From positions 310,001-374,000 of the forward strand of contig JAUSNX010000004.1 of assembly GCA_030656015.1 (NCBI GenBank): a stretch of DNA of 64,000 nucleotides. The letters run 5' to 3'. This DNA is from Methanobacteriaceae archaeon. Its GTDB lineage: Archaea > Methanobacteriota > Methanobacteria > Methanobacteriales > Methanobacteriaceae. Position numbers and translations under genes: made by a program. Each line of letters opens with the position of its first letter. Positions within the stretch are counted from its first letter, which is position 1. This document shows, one piece after another, positions 61,210-64,000 of this stretch. Under the pieces are notes generated by a model, which was not told the origin of the DNA, did no database searches, and was given only the letters and a program-made list of their open reading frames with translations.

Positions 61210-62400
61210 ATGGAAAAATTACTCATTGTTGGAGTTAATACCCGCCCTCTGGCCCAGTCTGCATATGAGTTAGGATACGAGATATATTCTGCCAGCTACT
61301 TTTGCACCTCAGATTTTAATTCTTACCATCATAAAAAGTGCATGTTGAAGCAAAAGCCATATTATTCTTGTGGTTATTTTCAAGAATCATATAGGCCACT
61401 CGAACTTAGAGAATTATGTTCCGAGTGGATAGATGAAATTGACTACATCATGCCATGTGCTGGAATTTCACCTCAAAACTTCCCTTCATCTAAAGTTCTA
61501 GGGAATAAAAATGTGGAAAATATTGAAAATAAATACAGGTTATATAAAAAAATTAGGAAACATTTTAATTTGCCAGAAACATTTTTATTATCCTCATTAG
61601 AAGAAGCTTGGGAAATAAACAATCAAAACACTGAAAAAGATTATCTAATTAAACCAGTTTATGGTTCCGGAGGTTATGGTATATCCCATCTTAATTCTTT
61701 TAGGCCACATACTGTTTCAGAGGATCCTGAGTCGTCAGATAATAGAGATAAAAATAATTATTTAAATAGCATCATAAAAGAAAAATTCATTTTGCAAGAA
61801 TATATTTCTGGTATCGAAGTTAGTTCTTCAGCCATATCTACCAAAAAAGAGGTATTATCCATAATCAGCAGCTCACAGATCATTAATAAAAATGATTCAT
61901 CAGGAAATAAATTTATTTATAGTGGGAATATAACGCCCTATCCCGGAGATGACAACCAAATAAAAGAAATTGGGCAGGAAGTAGTGAAATATCTTAAATT
62001 AATTGGATCCAATGGAGTGGATATGATAATTAATAATGGAGAAATTTATATTATAGAAGTAAATCCGCGGTTTCAGGGAACTTTCGAGTGTGCCGAATCA
62101 TCTTTAGGTATTAATTTAATAGATGCTCATAAAAAAGCTTGCGAAGGAGAGTTAATAAAATCTCCTGAAGTAGAAAAGTATTCTGTTAAAGAGATTATTT
62201 ACGCCCCAAAAAAATCATTAGTTGGTAAGATAAATATTCCTGGCGTTTATGATATTCCTAAAGAACATACAATTATAGAAAAAGGAGAACCTTTAGTAAC
62301 CATTCTCCAAACTGGAGAAACATATGACGAGGCCCTTAATAAGGTTAATTACCTTCGAAATAAAGTTAAAGAAAATATTTATTCGATTAAAAATATTTAA
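61210..62400 (+). CDS. ATP-grasp ligase, unknown substrate
   Basis: The 396-residue protein has an N-terminal pre-ATP-grasp domain (about 1-110; LLIVGVNTRPLAQSAYELGY), a central ATP-binding region (KPVYGSGGYGI near 152-162; LQEYISGIEVSSS) and the metal-binding EVNPRFQGTFE near 280. It resembles carbamoyl-phosphate-synthase-like carboxylate-amine ligases found in methanogens, some of which act in cofactor synthesis. The substrate cannot be assigned. AGGTTAA precedes ATG 61210. Confidence 0.8.
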   Translation: MEKLLIVGVNTRPLAQSAYELGYEIYSASYFCTSDFNSYHHKKCMLKQKPYYSCGYFQESYRPLELRELCSEWIDEIDYIMPCAGISPQNFPSSKVLGNKNVENIENKYRLYKKIRKHFNLPETFLLSSLEEAWEINNQNTEKDYLIKPVYGSGGYGISHLNSFRPHTVSEDPESSDNRDKNNYLNSIIKEKFILQEYISGIEVSSSAISTKKEVLSIISSSQIINKNDSSGNKFIYSGNITPYPGDDNQIKEIGQEVVKYLKLIGSNGVDMIINNGEIYIIEVNPRFQGTFECAESSLGINLIDAHKKACEGELIKSPEVEKYSVKEIIYAPKKSLVGKINIPGVYDIPKEHTIIEKGEPLVTILQTGETYDEALNKVNYLRNKVKENIYSIKNI

Positions 62401-62447
62401 AATAAGATTATTAAATAAATAAAAAGAGAAAATTAAAAAGAATATTC

Positions 62448-62597
62448 TTAAATTATGCCTAAAAGTCTTAAAATAAGAACAAACACACCAATAACCATCA
62501 GAAACGTTACTATAATCCTTACAACTACAATTGCAAGGAAATATTTTGCTTTTTTGTCGGGGTCCTTAAGATATTCTTTTATGGGATCTTTACTCAC
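62448..62597 (-). CDS. 49-residue single-helix membrane protein
   Basis: GTG 62597 opens a clean frame: a charged N-terminal part (SKDPIKEYLKDPDKKAKYF, residues 2-20) then one long hydrophobic helix (about 21-49). A GAGCTGAT site lies ten bases upstream. The opposite-strand frame over the same bases has poor composition, so this strand is taken as real. Family unknown. Confidence 0.6.
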   Translation of the reverse strand: MSKDPIKEYLKDPDKKAKYFLAIVVVRIIVTFLMVIGVFVLILRLLGII

Positions 62598-63183
62598 ATG
62601 TATCAGCTCAATAATAAGATTAAAAACAACAATATTGAATAAATATTCAAAATTAATTTTTAATTCAATATCATATTTTTATTAGTTTATTCCTTTTGGA
62701 AAAATTTCTCAGGCTAACTCTTTTAAACTATCTATTGAATTATAATTGATGTTATTTAAACATTTTTTTTCAAAATAATTAAAAATATTTATTTTATAAA
62801 TTACTATTAAAAAATTAACATACAGTCGTTCATCTTAGTAGCCTTGAAGATTCCGTCTTTGGTTAGGAATATGTTAATTTAAGCTAAAAATTTGTTTTTT
62901 AAATAATCAATCTGATTTATCAAAATCTTGCTCATTAAATAAAATTATGAACTAATTATTAATTAATTTTATATATATTAGTGTCCAAATTTTTATACAT
63001 GGAAAGTACAGGATAAAAATACAATCTAACCTGTAAAAAAAGAAATAAATTAATTCAAAAAAGATCAAAAAATGAATTAAATTTCTTTTAAACCATATGT
63101 CATAAATGAATAACAGCACGATTTTATTTTAAAGATCTTAAACCGTCAATTGAAACAAATTAATATTATTGAGGAAATATAGT
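62598..63183. other. Large spacer with a structured element
   Basis: About 586 bases without a protein gene. The centre, 62812-62880, is less AT-rich and closed by an 11-bp inverted repeat, described separately. The rest is AT-rich upstream DNA of the coiled-coil gene. Confidence 0.5.
62812..62880. ncRNA. Candidate structured RNA or mobile-like element
   Basis: AAATTAACATA (62812-62822) and TATGTTAATTT (62870-62880) are perfect inverse complements enclosing 47 bases of more balanced composition. Inside, AGCC and GGTT can pair, and GAAGA with TCTTT around TTCCG, giving a nested stem. Strand and function are unknown; no known RNA family is recognised. Confidence 0.4.
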
Positions 63184-63618
63184 ATGGATATTAATGATTA
63201 TAATAAAATTATAGTCGATCTGATTGACTTCGAGATAGAAATGTCTTCTATTGCAGAATCTAGAAAAACTATTTTAAAGCTTCAAGAAAAGCGAGAAATT
63301 TTAATAAATATGAAAGAGCAAATCAGAGGAGATATACGTTCTACAGAAGTTCAATATTTAAGTATGCGAACTAGTATTCGAGAAGAATTTTCTATAGAAA
63401 ATGTAGATAATTCCAGAAAAAGGAAATTGTTAAAAGGAAATAAGTCGCCGGCTACCATGCGGGCCAAAGCCATGAAAAAGCTTGAATCTGAAAAAAAGGG
63501 TAAGATTGAAAGTTATAATGATGTAAAAATAACTATTGATGATCTATTAGAACAGATAGAAGCCGTAATGATAGAAGTTTATGGATCTATGAAATCATTT
63601 TTAGGTAATAGTTACTAA
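63184..63618 (+). CDS. Coiled-coil protein, unknown
   Basis: The 144-residue protein is almost all helical: a heptad-like coiled coil at about 5-70, a basic patch (RKRKLLKGNKSPATMRAKAM, about 88-107), then a second helix pair. The basic part could touch nucleic acid; this is a guess. ATG 63184 lies eight bases after GAGGA, while the in-frame TTG at 63169 overlaps that site. Confidence 0.65.
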   Translation: MDINDYNKIIVDLIDFEIEMSSIAESRKTILKLQEKREILINMKEQIRGDIRSTEVQYLSMRTSIREEFSIENVDNSRKRKLLKGNKSPATMRAKAMKKLESEKKGKIESYNDVKITIDDLLEQIEAVMIEVYGSMKSFLGNSY

Positions 63619-63848
63619 AAATTCATTTTCCAGAAAATAAATTAATTATAATGCTATTTTTTTAGTATTTTTATAAAACCAATTTTAATATATATTTTTA
63701 TTTTGTTTTTATTTTAGTAATTAATTAGTTCGAATCACAAAATAAATAGCAATTTTCCTAATTTTTCAATATTATAATTTAAATTAAATAAGTCAAAAAC
63801 AGCATATTAATTTTAAAAAAATAGAATAAAAAATAGGAGATTTGGAGA

Positions 63849-64000
63849 TTAAATAGATGGGTGGGTTAATTCCACAGGTAAAAGAATAATTACTCCTAAA
63901 AGATCATTCTTTTTTATAGATCCATCTACAGCAGCTACGAACATAGCATGATCTACATGTCTATCCAAACTTATAGGTAAAGGAGTTTCTTCACCAACAG
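63849..64000 (-). CDS. C-terminal end of a gene running off the right edge
   Basis: The minus strand holds 49 codons and a TAA stop at 63849-63851. The visible end reads ETPLPISLDRHVDHAMFVAA, then VDGSIKKNDLLGVIILLP and VELTHPSI. The pattern, a small beta domain with a DHAMFVAAVDG stretch, looks like an archaeal conserved protein (possibly DUF22), but the fragment is too short to be sure. Confidence 0.6.
   Translation of the reverse strand, partial: VGEETPLPISLDRHVDHAMFVAAVDGSIKKNDLLGVIILLPVELTHPSI

Noticed and set aside
62455-62685. Plus-strand frame of 76 codons
   Set aside because: Composition rich in Thr/Ile runs and no ribosome site; it mirrors the better minus-strand membrane protein.

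Overview
The window is AT-rich euryarchaeal DNA, almost certainly from a methanogen of the order Methanobacteriales (a Methanobacterium or Methanobrevibacter relative). Evidence for a methanogen: a methyl-coenzyme M reductase accessory protein (McrD), a coenzyme F430 synthase (CfbE) and the methanogen homocysteine system (DUF39 protein plus NIL-ferredoxin). Evidence for Methanobacteriales: a secreted protein with a C-terminal pseudomurein-binding-type repeat. Evidence for archaea generally: TFB, aRF1, aIF5A, Gar1, NOG1-type GTPase, XerA, archaeal DnaG and a BRE/TATA promoter style. Many genes start with GTG or TTG behind good Shine-Dalgarno sites; several starts were moved on that basis. I see no prophage, insertion sequence, CRISPR array or rRNA.

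Layout. 0-9.5 kb: secF-secD, a lone pyrI overlapped by a cell-wall surface protein, a secreted M14-like zinc hydrolase, a GMC-type flavoprotein with a four-cysteine cluster, and the homocysteine pair. 9.7-19.3 kb: tldD-AMMECR1, NOG1-Hsp20, an SIS isomerase, a stand-alone ThiN protein with an operator-like palindrome on its promoter, DUF2124, DUF447, adenine deaminase and YwbE. 19.4-26.1 kb: an ornithine cyclodeaminase-type enzyme and a polyamine/hypusine group (agmatinase, aIF5A, pyruvoyl arginine decarboxylase), then a sugar/NADP phosphatase directly abutting NAD kinase. 26.2-34.7 kb: cfbE, hemC, a Gfo/Idh/MocA dehydrogenase, GfcR, a UbiA-like prenyltransferase, aRF1, UMP kinase and a DUF2116 zinc-ribbon protein. 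34.8-44 kb: membrane proteins, a TSUP permease, a frameshifted gene remnant, a two-domain glycosyltransferase, TFB-Gar1, a flippase-like protein, and RraA-DUF211.

44.4-49.1 kb is a genome-maintenance block: small Toprim protein, DnaG, a Lon-type AAA+ ATPase with a zinc ribbon and no protease domain, and XerA. 49.2-51.7 kb holds two overlapping REC-histidine kinase genes. 52.1-64 kb is a looser, more accessory stretch: a DUF523-DUF1722 protein with a class II photolyase, BioY-DUF1284, an iron-sulfur aldo/keto reductase, an mcrD outside any mcr operon, small membrane proteins, ExoD, tRNA-Gln, an ATP-grasp ligase, a coiled-coil protein and the end of a gene running off the right edge.

The most interesting leads are non-coding: a palindrome over the thiN TATA box, paired inverted repeats upstream of aIF5A, a perfect 10-bp palindrome before dnaG, an 11-bp-closed element near 62.8 kb, two hairpins before tRNA-Gln, and a run of ten in-frame stop codons ending the DUF523 gene. 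Two small membrane-protein genes (54 and 49 codons) are also added. I found no single large undescribed system. All family assignments come from reading motifs by eye; no database search was run.
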